In this document: positions 34,311 to 46,608 of the stretch, in pieces
How the letters are laid out: every line of letters starts with the position of its first letter
Position numbering within the stretch: position 1 is the first letter of the stretch
The notes under the pieces: model-generated
The model's database searches: none
Told to the model about the DNA's origin: nothing
What the model saw: only the letters and a program-made list of their open reading frames with translations
Assembly (NCBI GenBank): GCA_039707655.1
Contig: CM077670.1
Coordinates: forward strand, 149,648,001 to 149,712,000
Direction of reading: 5' to 3'
DNA length: 64,000 bases
Source of the DNA: Elymus sibiricus
Taxonomy: Eukaryota; Streptophyta; Magnoliopsida; Poales; Poaceae
Translations under genes and position numbers: made by a program

Positions 34311-36112
34311 CCCAGCTGCTTCAGTGGCCGGCATCTGAACCGGTGGTGCACTCCAGCAGTTGCAGGCCTTGCCACAGGCTGCTTAGGGGCGAACGATGAC
34401 ATGGCATGTACGGCAGGAAGTTGGGCGGGCTGATCACATGTTGATGCATCAGCCGTCGGATTACGATTATTAGGTTCCTCGGGGGAAGCACGCGAGAGCT
34501 GCTGCGGCAAGAAGAGAGTCACCGGTTGAAGGGCGGCATTGGTTGCTCTTGGGGGGAGGGCTTGAGGGATCTCATCCATGAAGTCTATTTCCTTTCGTGG
34601 CCACTGGATATGATTTAACAGTGTTTCTCCCAAGGTCCTTTGCTCATCATAGTCCCCTAGGACATTCTTCAGGGCAAATTCATTGAATCCAAGCTTTACT
34701 TCAGTCATGTAGCACTTCACACAGCCCGGCTTAAATGGCACATTGTCCAACAAGAGGCCCCCCCTCCAAGAGGGGGGGCAAACCTAGGTTGTTGCACATT
34801 TTAACGTACCTTCATAATGTGTAAGCATGCCCCTCAGTCTGCATGTCATTCCATATAGATCAGATATAGCATCATCATGCACCGCTGCAGTCTCAGTGTC
34901 GCTGGGGTCATCTGATGCACAGGTACTCTTGTGCGGTGTTGTCGCGCAATAAGCAGCATCCTCCATGCCCGCCTCCCCTCTCGTCTGCTGGCTATCTCTC
35001 AGTGTTAGAGTCTTCTGCATCATCATTGACTCCTCAATATCCTTTTGAACTTTCGGATACATGTCCCTCCTCAACCTTTCATACAAATCATTCTGCTTCA
35101 TTTCACTCCTCGCTTTTTTCATGGTGAGCATCTCTTCTTTGCTGAGTGTGAAAGCCCTCTTGTGCGGGACATTGACCCCTATGCCCCTTGCATGGCCAGG
35201 GGGCTCTTTGGTTTTTAGAGCCACGGAAAAAATATCACATGGCCCTGAGTTCCTGTAGAACCTTCCAGTTGGGCTGTCGGAAGCCTTTAACAACTCGAGA
35301 TACAGTGCTTGGTATTTTGAGTTTGCAAAGTAATAAGAACCATCGTCACGCCTCCTTGCACGTGCCCGCAAGTAGTCTCTAGTGCGATCGCCCCTAATTT
35401 CACTAAAGACTGGTTTGCCACCCGCAGCTATTGCTTCTTTGTCCTCCTGGTCCCATATCGGTTTCATGCCATAGTATCCTGCCACACCCATATGGTAGGG
35501 GTGCGTGTTCCTCTTTTGAAGTTCTGATTGCTTGGCACTCTTCTCAATAAACTCCCCAGTGGCCCTGACCCTTTTGAATTATGCCCAGTCTGCCACTGTA
35601 ATTTGGGAGTATGAGGGGATTGGGTCCTTGCCTTCACTTAAGTACTTCTTGTACAACACGTGCTTCTAGTTTCTCCAAGCATCCATGGCCTTCTTCAGTG
35701 CAGCGTGTTCCACCTACATTCTCCACTCCTCTGGAACATTCAAGTGATCCATGATCTCCCGGACTATCCTGTGCCGTGTTTCTATGTCAGCCTTCTGAAA
35801 CCCCGATAGATTAATGTTGAGCCTTGCCCTTCCAACAAATCCACACACAGTCCTGAACCTCGTGTGTGCTTTACCTGGTTTAGTTGGAGCCCAAGACTTC
35901 AAATCGATCTCGGTTACTTCATATACACCTTTGGGCTGATGTGTGGGCTTTCTTGGAGTGTTCTTCTGTGTCCTGACCGGAATGGTGATTGCGGCAGCTC
36001 CATCCCATTCCAAATTACTTGATCCCAGATCATCTGCTAGAGACCTAGGGTTGTCGGACTCAGATGAAGATACATCGCTTGAAGTATGAGTGGTGTCGCT
36101 GCTACTCAGCAT
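34031..36112 (-). pseudogene. TnpA-like (En/Spm, Ptta family) gene of the 16.4-kb CACTA
   Basis: The frame from 36,112 (MLSSSDTTHTSSD) has an acidic Ser-rich N-terminus, then SWAPTKPGKAHTRFRTVCGF and NINLSGFQKADIETRHRIVR. After TAG near 35,715 it continues in the same frame with ALKKAMDAWRN, TAG, YKKYLSEGKDPIPSYSQITV, TAA, RATGEFIEKSAKQSELQKRN and DIFSVALKTKEPPGHARGIG. The last two blocks match the plant En/Spm TnpA-type pattern (residues around W..F..Y and ALG..EHPGR.RG). Basic helices (SKEEMLTMKKARSEMKQND) follow. At 34,784 the frame changes and goes on in 34,031-34,753 into a Pro/Gln-rich linker. Three in-frame stops and a frame change make it non-functional. The role would be binding the subterminal repeats. 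Confidence 0.7.
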
Positions 36113-36840
36113 CTACAGAGAACACATGCGAAATTTAGAAAAGGGGGATAAGCATAAAGCTAACAACTTGGTAGTGAGTTGTCTAAACATGGCATGTAAT
36201 AATTTGGAAAATTTACGACTAATTTGTTCATTTTGTGTGACTCATGCGCCCATGATCTGTAAATCGACAATAACTAATTGGAAAAAATACAACTCATATG
36301 TACTAGTTAGGAAGGTAGATAATGAACATATATACACTCTGCATTATTTTATAGCCAATTTGGGAATATACCGAACCAAAGAGGAAAAGGGATCGCGAGG
36401 AAATAGGCCTCACCCCGATGGAGAGCAGTAACTGACAGATTTTGGTGCAAACCCGGCAGGAGAGGCGAGGGTTATAGGATCAATATGCTCAAGGGCGGCT
36501 AGCGAGCAGACAAAGACGGTGAGGCGCGGGTAGTCGTGTGTTGGGAATGACAATGAACGTAGGGTTGGCGCCGAAGAGCGGGCACACGGCCGAGTTGAGC
36601 ACGACGGCTCCGGCAAGGGTTCTACTGTGGAAATGGGGGAGGGGGAGCTGGTGATGGAGTTTGGGTAGAATATGCAGACTGTTGAGTGAAACGGGGGCGG
36701 GCGATGGGGGGATGTTGGCGGCTTCGGTGAAAAAAGTGAAAAAAGAGCATCGATCACTGCGCGGAAAGGCCTATGCAAACGATTGCATCAACGTACTCGA
36801 GTGCACAAATAGCATAAATTCATTTGAAATGAAGACGTGC
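36113..36840. other. Spacer upstream of the TnpA-like gene
   Basis: I see no supported gene. AT-rich sequence to about 36,400 is followed by a GC-richer part. This is probably the 5' leader and promoter of the minus-strand gene; no clear TATA box is assigned. Confidence 0.4.
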
Positions 36841-37999
36841 AATTTTGAAGTGAAGACGTGGCCTCGTCGTTTTGCCTCGAATTTTTTTCCATGGTACGCA
36901 ATCACCATTATATTTTGGTATTGATTTTATGTCGCATTTCAGGTCTCGTTTGCTATTTTTAAGCCAATTTTGCATTTACCATGCATTTAGTGGATATAAA
37001 TCAAATCCCAACTGCAACTACATGTGGGTGTTGGCAAAGAACGTCTAAAAAATCATCTGTGTGTCGCTTTGCGTGTTTTCATTCATTGTCCAAGGAACGG
37101 GAAGAATTTTCAAACATTTTGGCTGCAAGATGCGGCCACCGACGTAGGGATTGTTGGTATTTTAATTACATGAAATGCGGGTGGACTCCGAAAATCATGA
37201 AAATCGGTGTGTCACCATGGCGTGATCTCAAGACCTAGTGGAAAAATTTTGGTAATGTTTGGCACAAGTTACAATGATCGCTCCTTGGAAACCGGAGCAT
37301 CTCACAAGAAGGATCATAGTTTCCAAAAGGAGACGTGGCAATTCGAACTCCAATCGGCGGTGGCTTCGTCATTTCGCCTCGAAATTTTCTCCATGGTACT
37401 CAATCACCATTATACAATAGGATTGATTTTCTGGCGCATTTCAGGGCTCATTTGCTATATTTAAGCGATTTTTGCATTTACCATGCATTTAGTGCATATA
37501 AATCAAATACCAACTGCAACTACATGTGGGTGTTGGCAAACAAGATCTAAAAAATCATTTGTGTGTCGCTTTGCGTGTTTTCATTCATTATCAAAGGAAT
37601 GGGAAATTTTTTCAAACATTTCGGCTGTGAGATGCGGCCACTGGCGTAAGGCTTGTTGGTATTTTAATTACAGGAAATGCAGATGGAGTCCGAAAATCAT
37701 GAAAATCGGTGTGCCATCGTGGCGTGATCTCAATACCCCGTGGAATATTTTGGTACAGTTTGGCGCAAGTTACGATGATCGCTCTTGGAAACCGGAGCAT
37801 CTCACAAGAAGGATCATAGTTTTCAAAAGGAGACATGATAATTCAAACTCCAATCGGCGGTGGCTTCACCGTTTCTCCACAAAAAAATTCCCACAGTAGG
37901 CAATCACCATTATACGCTAGGTTTGATTTTCTGGCGCATTTCAGGGCTCGTTTGCTATATTTAAGCCATTTTTTGCTTATACAGGGCATTTAGTGCATA

Positions 38000-39020
38000 T
38001 GATAGAGGCAAGGGTCCCGATCTTTCGATGAGAGGTAGCTATCGATTTGGTAGAGTCGACTTTGACGATTCGACTACAAACGTGCACGATGTTGCGCCTC
38101 AGCAATCGCTAAACCAATCTCCTGTAGGTTACTGACGATGCCGGAAGCACGATCAGCCTGACCACGAAGGTCTATTCCTGCAAACAATCGAAGAACGAGC
38201 AAAAATATGATAAAGCAATCTGAATATTGCGAATATGTATGAAGTATTGATAAAAGTGGGGATCCGTAAGCGGTCTTGGCCTGGTCGTTGGACACAAACG
38301 AAGTACACGAAGTTGCAATGGTTAACTTTTAACTAAACAAATCCCAAGGAGAAAGCTAGGGGATTGATCTACTTATATAGGACTAAGGGGTGGCGGCCAA
38401 GGAGGAGGGAGGACGTCCCAAGGCAGCCTAAACCTAACCCTAGGTCGTACAAGGGCTATGGGCCCAAGTGGAGGTGATGCAACACCTTTGAACTTGTAGT
38501 TTGACTCAGATTCTACTGCAGCATCAGATTGTTTTGTCAATATCTCCACGCTCTGGACGAATTTGAAGGTGAATCCAATTGGGTTTGAAAGTCAACGAAA
38601 TAAACTTTCCAACAAAAAAAGAATCACCCAATTCGGAGTCCGGATGCGAAATTTTTGGCATTTTGAGTCAGGTATGTCTATACAGTCTGAATCTGAGACC
38701 AGTACATGGGGAACTTGGTCTCTATCTTCTCTTGGGCCAAAAGTGACGTGAGAGGACTTCTTGAACAGCACCTAATCATTTCCTTTGATAGGATAGGACT
38801 TCTTGAACAACACCTAATCATTTCCTTTTCTTTTGTCTACACACGTGGTTCGTACAAGTGTTCAGCAATTATGCATTTAGGCATGAAATAAAAATAGGTG
38901 AAGTATTTTTGTTCCGGATAACATAAATAAATTATTACACAATTCTTATAAGAAATAACCTAACAAATATGCATATATGCAATATTTTTGGTTGTATCCA
39001 AGGTAGCCATGTCCTCATCA
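38000..39020 (-). mobile_element. Solo LTR, 1,021 bp, with GCATA duplication
   Basis: It begins TGATAGAGGCAAGGGTCC and ends CATGTCCTCATCA, flanked by GCATA at 37,995-37,999 and 39,021-39,025. On the minus strand a TATA box in AGTCCTATATAAGTAGATC suggests transcription from that strand. Neighbouring array units show the uninterrupted site (TTAGTGCATATAAATAAAAT). No interior remains. Confidence 0.85.
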
Positions 39021-39849
39021 GCATATAAATAAAATCCCAACTGCAACTGCATGTGGCGATCAAAGGGATGAGGATTGCCATTCGATCTGGGTGCATCCTA
39101 TGGTGCAGACGCATGATCCATGGGGTTTGGGTTCTGGCCAATCAGAACGCATGAGTCACATCATGCACATTATGGGTCATCGGCCATGGTTTCGTGGGCA
39201 CACGGCTTTTGTGAATGAACCGTGTGCTAATGGTAAACATTTGCATCAAGGAACAACATAATTTCGTTTGAAATGAAGACGTGGCAATTTTGAAATTAAG
39301 ACGTGACGTCATCGTTTCGCCTCGAATTTTTTTTCCATGGTATGCAATCACCATTATACTATAGTATTGATTTTCTATCGTGTTTCAGGTCTCGTTGGCT
39401 ATATTTAAGCCATTTTTTTGTGTTTACCGTGCATTTGGTGTATATAAATCAAATCCCAACTTCAACTACAAATGGGTGTTGGCAAAGTTGGTCTGAAAAA
39501 TCATTTGTGTGTCCCTTTGCGTGTTTTCAGTCATTGTCCAGGAAATGGGAAGAATTTTCAAACATTTCGGCTGCGAGATGCGGCCACCGACGTATGGCTT
39601 GTTAGTAATTTAATTATAGGAAATGCAAATGGAGTCCAAAAATAACGAAAATTGGTGTGTCACCGTGACATGATCTCAAGACCATGTGGAAATTTTTTGG
39701 TAAAGTTTGGCACAAGTTACGATGATCACTCCTTGGAAACCATAGCATCTCACAAGAAGGATCATAGTTTCCAAAGGATACGAACTCCAATCGGCGGTGG
39801 CTTCATCGTTTCGCCTCGAAAAAAATTCCACGGTACGCAATCACCATTA

Positions 39850-40305
39850 CTCCCTCCTTTCCGGTTTAGAGGGCTCAACTCAAAATCTTCAGATTTCCAT
39901 TTTATAAGGCTTGTTTTGAGACTTGTTTGGTGAAAGCGCTGAGGTCTTTTCGATCGCTGCCTTGCATTTAATCCCTGGCTGTTGTTTTCAATAGAAACTT
40001 AATCACAGAGCCAAGTCGTTGCTACTTTCCTTCCCTCAGCTGCATGCATGCAGCAAACTGGACACTAAACCGAGATTAAAAATGAAAACTGACCAGTGCA
40101 TGCGCCATCTAGATGAGAGATAGAGTGGCACGCATGCGGCCGTGAGGCGCTGCAGTTATTGCATTGACAGTCGAACAGGCTGAGATTTAATACCAGTACG
40201 CTAATTGGGCACTTTTCAAACAAGCTCAATTCATCTCAGCCAATAGACATTTACCTTGGTTGGTGGGATTTCAGTTATGAGCCCCGTAAACCGGAAAGGA
40301 GGGAG
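39850..40305. mobile_element. Stowaway MITE, 456 bp, in the tandem array
   Basis: Termini CTCCCTCCTTTCCGGTTTA and their inverse are flanked by TA (39,848-39,849 and 40,306-40,307). The same place in other array units reads CAATCACCATTATACGCTAG without the insert, giving an empty site for comparison. Confidence 0.95.
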
Positions 40306-41105
40306 TATAACATAGGTTTGATTTTCTGGTGCATTTCAGGGCTCGTTTGTTATATTTAAGCCATTTTTGCATTTACCATGCATTTAGTGCATATAAATCA
40401 AATCCCAACTGCAACTACATGTGGGTGTTGGCAAAGGTCTAAAAAATCATTTGTGTGTTGCTTTGCATGTTTTCATTCATTGTCCAAGGAATGGGAAGAC
40501 TTTTCAAACATTTCGGCTGTGAGATGCGGCCACCGGCGTAGGGCTTGTTGGTATTTTAATTACAAGAAATGCAGATGGAGTCCGAAAATCACGAAAATCG
40601 GTGTGCCACCGTGGCGTGATCTCAAACCCCGTGGAAAAATTTCGGTACAGTTTGGCACAAGTTACGATTATTGCTCCATGGAAACCGGAGCATCTCACAA
40701 GAAGGATCATAGTTTCAAAAAGGAGACGTGGCAATTCGAACTCCAATCGGCGGTGGCTTCACCATTTCGCCTAGAAAATTTTCCCACGGTAGGCAATCAC
40801 CATTAGATGCTAGGTTTGATTTTCTAGCGCATTTCAGGGCTCGTTTGCTATATTTAAGCCATTTTTTGCATTTACAGGGCATTTAGTGCATATAAATAAA
40901 ATCCCAACTGCAATTGCATGTGGTGATGAAAGGGATGAGGAATTCCATTCGATCTGGGTGCATCCTATGGTGCAGACGCACGATCCTTGGGGTTTGGGTT
41001 CTGACCAATCAGAACGCACGACTCACATCGTGCACATTAGGGGTCATCGGCCATGGTTTCGTGGGCACACTGCTTTCGTGAATGAACCGTGTGCTAATGG
41101 TAAAC

Positions 41106-41305
41106 TAGATTGCACATGTTCAGTTCATACATACTGGAATGAGATCAATTGAGTGTGCTAGCTCTAGGGTATATAATCATAAATAGTTCAAATTCATTGC
41201 TAGGGTTGACAATATATCAAGGTCAACATATTAATTGTTCTTAGATCAACAGAAGGCCGGGCATAAATCATAATTCAGTACATGCGATAGTTCTAATTGA
41301 ACGAA
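41106..41305 (-). other. Spacer 3' of the TnpD gene
   Basis: About 200 bp of AT-rich sequence lie between the array and the transposase gene, with no gene seen. It is probably the transposase 3' untranslated region. Confidence 0.4.
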
Positions 41306-44300
41306 TTAAGTTGCAGAATAGACATAATAATTATTAGTGTTACGGAATAATTCCCATGTACATGGGGTTACTGGGTTAGGTTGACCCCGGATGAACTTAG
41401 GATTTCTGATGATTTTTAGCTTCTCTGCTCTGATGTTGCATGATCCCTCAGTTGGCAACTCAGCAAATTGATTGTACTCGTCCTCATCAGCAACATTCTC
41501 GACGCCCAGTACCCTCCTCTTCCCAGACATCACTACATGGCAGTTCTTATGCAAGGGGTCTTTCACATAGAAAATCTAGGTAGCATCGCTGGCTAGAATG
41601 AACAGGTCCTTGTGATATGCCATCTTTGTCAGGTTAACATAGGTCTTCCTGTAATCATCAACCTTTACCTGACCAAGAGGGACCCATCTGCACTTGAATA
41701 ATGCCACCTTTACTTTCACGTAGTCAAGCTCCCAAATCTCTTCGATGGTTCCATAGTATACCTTTTTATAATCTTTGTCTACAGTTAGGCATTCTATTCA
41801 AACAAAGCTGTTCTGATATGAGGTCTTCCCATCATGTTCCTCAGTGTAGGACGTGTTGCCATTTATGTCATACGCTTGGTACCTCATAACCGTAGGTGAT
41901 GGTTTTGTGCCAACGACGTTGCAATGTCATCCATGGATCCGTGTGCCAAACGAGCCTTCAGCCATCTGACGTAGTCCTTATTGTGTGCATTGATCTCGGC
42001 AACTGATGAAAGCACAGTGGGTAAGGAGCTTCGTCGTATCTCCTCCAAGTGTTCTTCAGCATAAGCGTCGAGATCTAGGCTGTTAAGCAGTACCGTCAAA
42101 TGGGGTTTATCGGTGTCATCTCCAGGTGCACTAAATGAGACACCAACAAGGACCGGCTTACTAGCCAGCCTTCCCTCATGGTGAGAAAGGGGCCAACCTA
42201 TAGGTATTTGTTTCAGGTATTGGTGCAAAACTTGACAACCTCCTCCGCGGTATAACCTTGTAGGATGCTTGCCTCTGGATGACATCGGTTTCGACAATAG
42301 CGCTTCAATATCCCCATGAACCGCTCGAAGGGATACATGTTGCAAAGAAACACAGGACCACAATACTTTATCTCATCGACAAGGTGCACGGTGAGATGGA
42401 CCATGACATCAAAGAATGATGATGGGAAAAACATCTCCAGGTTTGACAATATTCTTGCAATATCCGCTTGCATAAAATCCAGCTCTTCAATGTTTACCAC
42501 CTTCTGCCATAGTTTGTTGAAGAAATCACAAAGATCAATGAGTGTGTTTCTTATGTCTGTGTCCATCATATTCCTGATGGCCACCGGGAGGATTTGTGTC
42601 AACATTACATGGCAGTCATGTGACTTCATGTGCTCCAACTTCATTTTACCTGAGCTCACATCCATGAGACTTTTGATGTTTGCGGAGTAGGAATAGGGTG
42701 TCTTAATTGACAACAAATAGTTGAAGAACTCTTTTGCTTCTTGTGGAGTGAAATTGTAACTCTGGCGAACGTGGAGCAATTTGCCCTCATCTTCTGCTTC
42801 AGTCATGCGGTTTGGTTGATCACCAGGCATATCGAGTCGTGCACCGTCACCATCCTTTGTTTTGCCTTTAATCTTCAGCAGAGTACCAAGGATGCTTTCA
42901 CAAACATTCTTCTCTACGTGCATGACATTGATGCAGTGACGTACACTTAGAAACTCCCAGTAAGGTAATTGCCAGAACACTGATTTATTCTTAAACACTT
43001 GCTCCTTGGGTGTTAGTTTCGACGACGAACCGGGTCCCTCGCCAAGCACAACATCAATTTTTTTAGCCATGCTGTGGACCTCCTTCCCAGTATAAGGTCT
43101 TGGGCCCAAACCTGCCTTTGCCGTACCATCAAATTCAGCTTTCATCTTTCGGTATGGGTGATCTTTCCATAAGTACCTACGATGACGCAAATACACAGTT
43201 TTGCACGAGTTGGGAAGAAATCTACTCGCTGTCCTATCCATGCATGTGACACATCCCACTTCTCCCCTTGTTTTCTGCCCCGATGTGTTGCCTAAAGCCG
43301 GCATATCTTGAATGGTGTGCAGCAGCAAAGCATGTAGCTGGAAAAGCTCTTTTTTGTAAGCATCATAACATGTTACACCATGCTCTTTCCACAATGTTAG
43401 CAGTTCTTCTACCAGTAGCTGAAAGTAAATGTCGATGTCATTTCCAGGTTGCTTTGGGCCTTGGATAATCATTGACATCATGATGTATTTTTTCTTCATA
43501 CACAACCAAGGAGCAAGGTTATATATGCACAGAAGCACCGTCCATGTGTTGTGTTGGGTGCTCATATCGCCAAATGGATTCATTCCGTCAGTACACTCCC
43601 CGAACCTGATATTTCTAGAATCCTTGGCAGAGTCTTTATACTCGTTGTTGATTAATTCCCACTGAGCCGCATCTTTGGGGTGCCTCATATATTTATCTGC
43701 AGTTCGCTCATCTTGATGCCACCGCAACCTCTTTGCCTCTCTTGGGTTTGCAAACAAACGCTTCAACCTTGCAATAATAGGCAAGTACCAAACAACCTTG
43801 AATGGGATTCCTTTCTTGATCTCATCGTCCATTTTGTACTTGTCCTTTGCTCTCTTGCACTTGTATCGTGGATGCTTGCATATGCGACATGAACGCAAAT
43901 CTTTGTAGTCGCCACGGTACAACATACAATCATTCACACAAGCGTGTATCTTCTGGACTTCAAGTTCCAATGGGCAAACAACTTTCTTCGCTTTGTTCGT
44001 GCTTTTGGGGAGTACATTATCTTCTGGAAGAATGTCTTTGAAAATACCTAACAAGTCTGTGAAGCCCTTGTTTGATAGACCGCTTTGTGCTTTAAATCTG
44101 AGAAGCGCCAGTGTGGCACTCAACTTGGAATATTTCTTTTTGCAACCTACATACAAATCTTTCTTGGAGTCCACCTCAATGGTTGACAGATCCTTGTACC
44201 CAACCATTTCTTTATCTGGGCCCTGGAAATCTGCAATCATAGCAGCAAAATCTGGCATACCATCAAGGTCGTCGGTGTCGTCTGCGTCACAACCTTGGTT

Positions 44301-44684
44301 TTTCTGTGGGGGTTTTGGCATGTCTCTGTTCCGTTGGTAGCTTGACGTCTGAACCCCAAGGTTAAATTCAACATCCTTGTGACTCTGATCTCGGTTTGGC
44401 ATCTCGTCGCCCTGGTTACCTTCATCCATGACCGGCTCTTCACCGTGTCTAGTCCAACGTGTATATCCATCCATGAATCCCCGCGAGTATAAGTGGTACT
44501 CGACCTCCATAGTTGGATGTGACACTGAATTGGTACAATCCAGACATGGACAGAGGATGTAATATTCTCCAGCAACTCTCCTCTTTGTCCGTTCAGCCAA
44601 AGTCATGAACTCCTGAACGCCACCCCTAAACTGTAAGGATGTCCGATTCTTCATCCATTGAGATCGTTCCATCTGCACACACAA
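41306..44684 (-). pseudogene. CACTA TnpD transposase
   Basis: This is the catalytic protein of CACTA. Up to 42,213 the frame is open for 823 codons. It begins MCVQMERSQWM, and the fifth codon ATG follows a splice-acceptor-like GTGCAG, so exon 1 may lie upstream. An N-terminal transposase-associated zinc region (about residues 7-85: CPCLDC, YHLYSRGFMDGYTRWTRHGE) is followed by an acidic linker. The Transposase_21 core spans about 330-540 (CTDGMNPFGDMSTQHNTWTV; PGNDIDIYFQLLVEEL). A DUF4218-like C-terminus starts at about 690 (LPVAIRN; IYPFERFMGILK-type sequence reads MYPFERFMGILKRY). A one-base loss near 42,224 shifts the frame into 41,884-42,363. Another shift near 41,905, TGA near 41,797 and a TAG before VKDPLHKNCHVVMSGKRRVL kill the C-terminal domain. 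Confidence 0.9.
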
Positions 44685-45533
44685 GGGTAATTAAAAAACA
44701 TTAATAAATGGATTAGTGGATGCCCAAAGATGCGTGAATAAATCACAAGATTTTATTTTCATAATTTACAGAGGGCGCTCCATATTGTTATCCAGCCGTG
44801 CGATGACACAAATTAATGACCAGTCAATTTACACGTACAGTACTACCCTTATGAATTGAATACCTTAATTAAGCCAGTCAACGAAAAGAATACCTTAATT
44901 AATTAGCCGCGCGACGACCTCCACCCAGCAGATAGAGCAGCACGTAGCCACGGCACGCCGAGACAGCAGGGTCAAGGAGCAGCGCTTAGTGGGGAAACCG
45001 CCTGAAGTTTGAGCTCCACTATCCCGCCATCGACCCGAGGGATGTGCTCCAATCACGCCTCTGCTGACCTCGAGGATTGAGCTCCTCCTAGTATCTCCCA
45101 TCGCCGATCGAGGATTGACCTCCTATCACACCGCCACCACCGACCGACCGAGGATTGACCTCCTGTCCTGTAGCCGCTGCCTCGGCCGCCACCCCCATCT
45201 CTATCCGTAGAGCGGCTGTTTTTATTTTTTTTGATGACGGGTATCCACAGAGCAGCTGCTTACCCTAAGTATTACATCACATATGGTTATGCTACGGGAA
45301 CCATGTCTCGCGCACGTTGTCATATCACACGATTTGGTGTGGAAATCGTGTGTTAAGTTGTAATATCGAACACGCACGATATGTACAAGCCGTGTGTCAT
45401 ATACAACAGAGTGCGATAAGTAGTTCCCCGACCGTTATCAGATCCCCACAGTTTCCCCATTTCCCCCAAATCCCTAGATAGCCTCCAAATCCCTAGCCCC
45501 CAAATTCCCTTGCGTGGCGTTGACATTGGGGGA
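44685..45533. other. Spacer between TnpD and the right-end genes
   Basis: No gene is supported. It contains the presumed TnpD 5' region, a GC-rich stretch (44,910-45,220) with three variants of GAGGATTGA(C/G)CTCCT, and the start of subterminal ATCGCACACG-type words at 45,320-45,420. Confidence 0.4.
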
Positions 45534-46226
45534 ATGCGGACGAGTGGTGCTGATGGTTTCGGTGCGGCTGCTCCGGCTCGTATTGTCGCTCTCGGCAACG
45601 CGATGGCCGGTGCCGCCACCACGGCGGTCACCGCCGAGCACTTGCCTAAGGTCATCAGAAGGCCGGTGTACTACGGATCTGAATCATCTTGTCAGGTTCA
45701 AATCAATCCTAATCTTTTTAGCATGTCCAAAGTAGCTCCCTCAATCCGTCCTGAATGCCCCCCCCCCCGCCCACCCCAGGAAAGCGATCAACTGCCGGAT
45801 CCGGAGTATGACTCCAGACTCCCGCAACATGAGTTTGAATCCGAGTTTTGCACCACCGAGAAGTACCAAAAGCTAAGTTATGTGCACGAACACACTCCCA
45901 CTCGACGTGTGTGCACGGAGGGATTCGACATTGGTAGACGGTTTCTCAGTTGCCCCTTAGAGGTCAGTGCTAAGTTCATCCTTTAAGTTCAATTATTGCC
46001 CACACTCATCCTGAATATTTAACATTCGCATGGATATGAGGCTTATGCCTTTGTTAACTAGTTGGATGATCTGGAGTGTACAATCACTACGATGAAGTAA
46101 GCAAGAATCAATCACAGGCAACAGATGAAAGCAAGAGACAAGAAGGAACTAGCATGTGTAGTTGTAGTTATCACATTAGCCATCTTCTATGCGCTCTTTG
46201 CAATGATTATTAGGGGTTTTGTTTGA
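45534..46226 (+). pseudogene. GRF zinc-finger-like, membrane-tailed gene carried by CACTA
   Basis: Exon 1 starts at ATG 45,534 with an Ala-rich stretch, then an acidic Pro-rich linker (SDQLPDPEYDSRLPQHEFES). It ends with HTPTRRVCTEGFDIGRRFLS, C-P-L-E before a donor GAG/GTCAGTGC at 45,963. The T-x-R...GRRF-x2-C pattern recalls the start of GRF zinc fingers, which bind single-stranded DNA or RNA. A candidate last exon (46,062-46,226, acceptor ACTAG) has Lys-rich codons and then a hydrophobic run, ACVVVVITLAIFYALFAMII, ending RGFV; this would be a C-terminal membrane anchor. An in-frame TAA lies near 46,098. The middle of the gene seems deleted. The role in the transposon is unknown. Confidence 0.5.
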
Positions 46227-46608
46227 TTATTACTGGCTACATCAATAAGCAGAGCTCATCTATTGCCTGCTGTTAAATGCTTGTTTCACATTTGGACGCT
46301 CCAACCCGTGTGCGTAATTATCACATTGAGAACTGCACAACTGCGGGAATTTGGAGCGACAGGTGTACTAATAATCATGGTTGATTATATCAGAATTCTA
46401 ACAGCCTACCGAGGCGCCAATATAATCCTTCAATCTCCCGCTTCAATTGCCATTCCTCTATTCTTCATACCCCGCTTCAATTGCCATTCCTCTTTTATTC
46501 ATACCCCGCTTCAGTCGCCACCATCTTCATCGTCCCGGCCGGCCGCGCTACACACTTACACACACTCTGCAATCTCACTTTCTCGCGGTTTGTATACGTA
46601 GCGCAGCC
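46227..46608 (+). other. Spacer before the acidic gene
   Basis: It contains two direct repeats of CATACCCCGCTTCA(A/G)T(T/C)GCCA (46,466 and 46,500) and probably the promoter and leader of the acidic gene. No gene is seen. Confidence 0.35.

Larger units (their letters stand above)
36840..41105. repeat. Tandem array of ~500-bp units inside the CACTA
   Basis: Anchors such as CATGCATTTAGTGCATATAA recur at about 36,981, 37,483, 37,984, 39,430, 40,378 and 40,877. Spacing is near 500 bp once the solo LTR (38,000-39,020) and the MITE (39,850-40,305) are removed. Each unit contains TGGGTGTTGGCAAAG, TTTCGGCTG(T/C)GAGATGCGG, GGAGTCCGAAAATCA and CATCTCACAAGAAGGATCAT in the same order. Each of two half-arrays ends in a variant unit with the motif CCAATCAGAACGCA and TCATCGGCCATGGTTTCGTG, so a higher-order duplication is likely. 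No coding potential is convincing. Confidence 0.85.

Noticed and set aside
38420..38445. Telomere-like CCTAAACCTAACCCTAGG
   Set aside because: It is too short and degenerate, and lies within a solo LTR with clean ends.
36840..41105. Regular repeats as a possible CRISPR array or coding repeat family
   Set aside because: The units are ~500 bp, tandem rather than separated by spacers, and in a plant transposon. The ORFs of 60-140 codons in them are broken differently in each unit.
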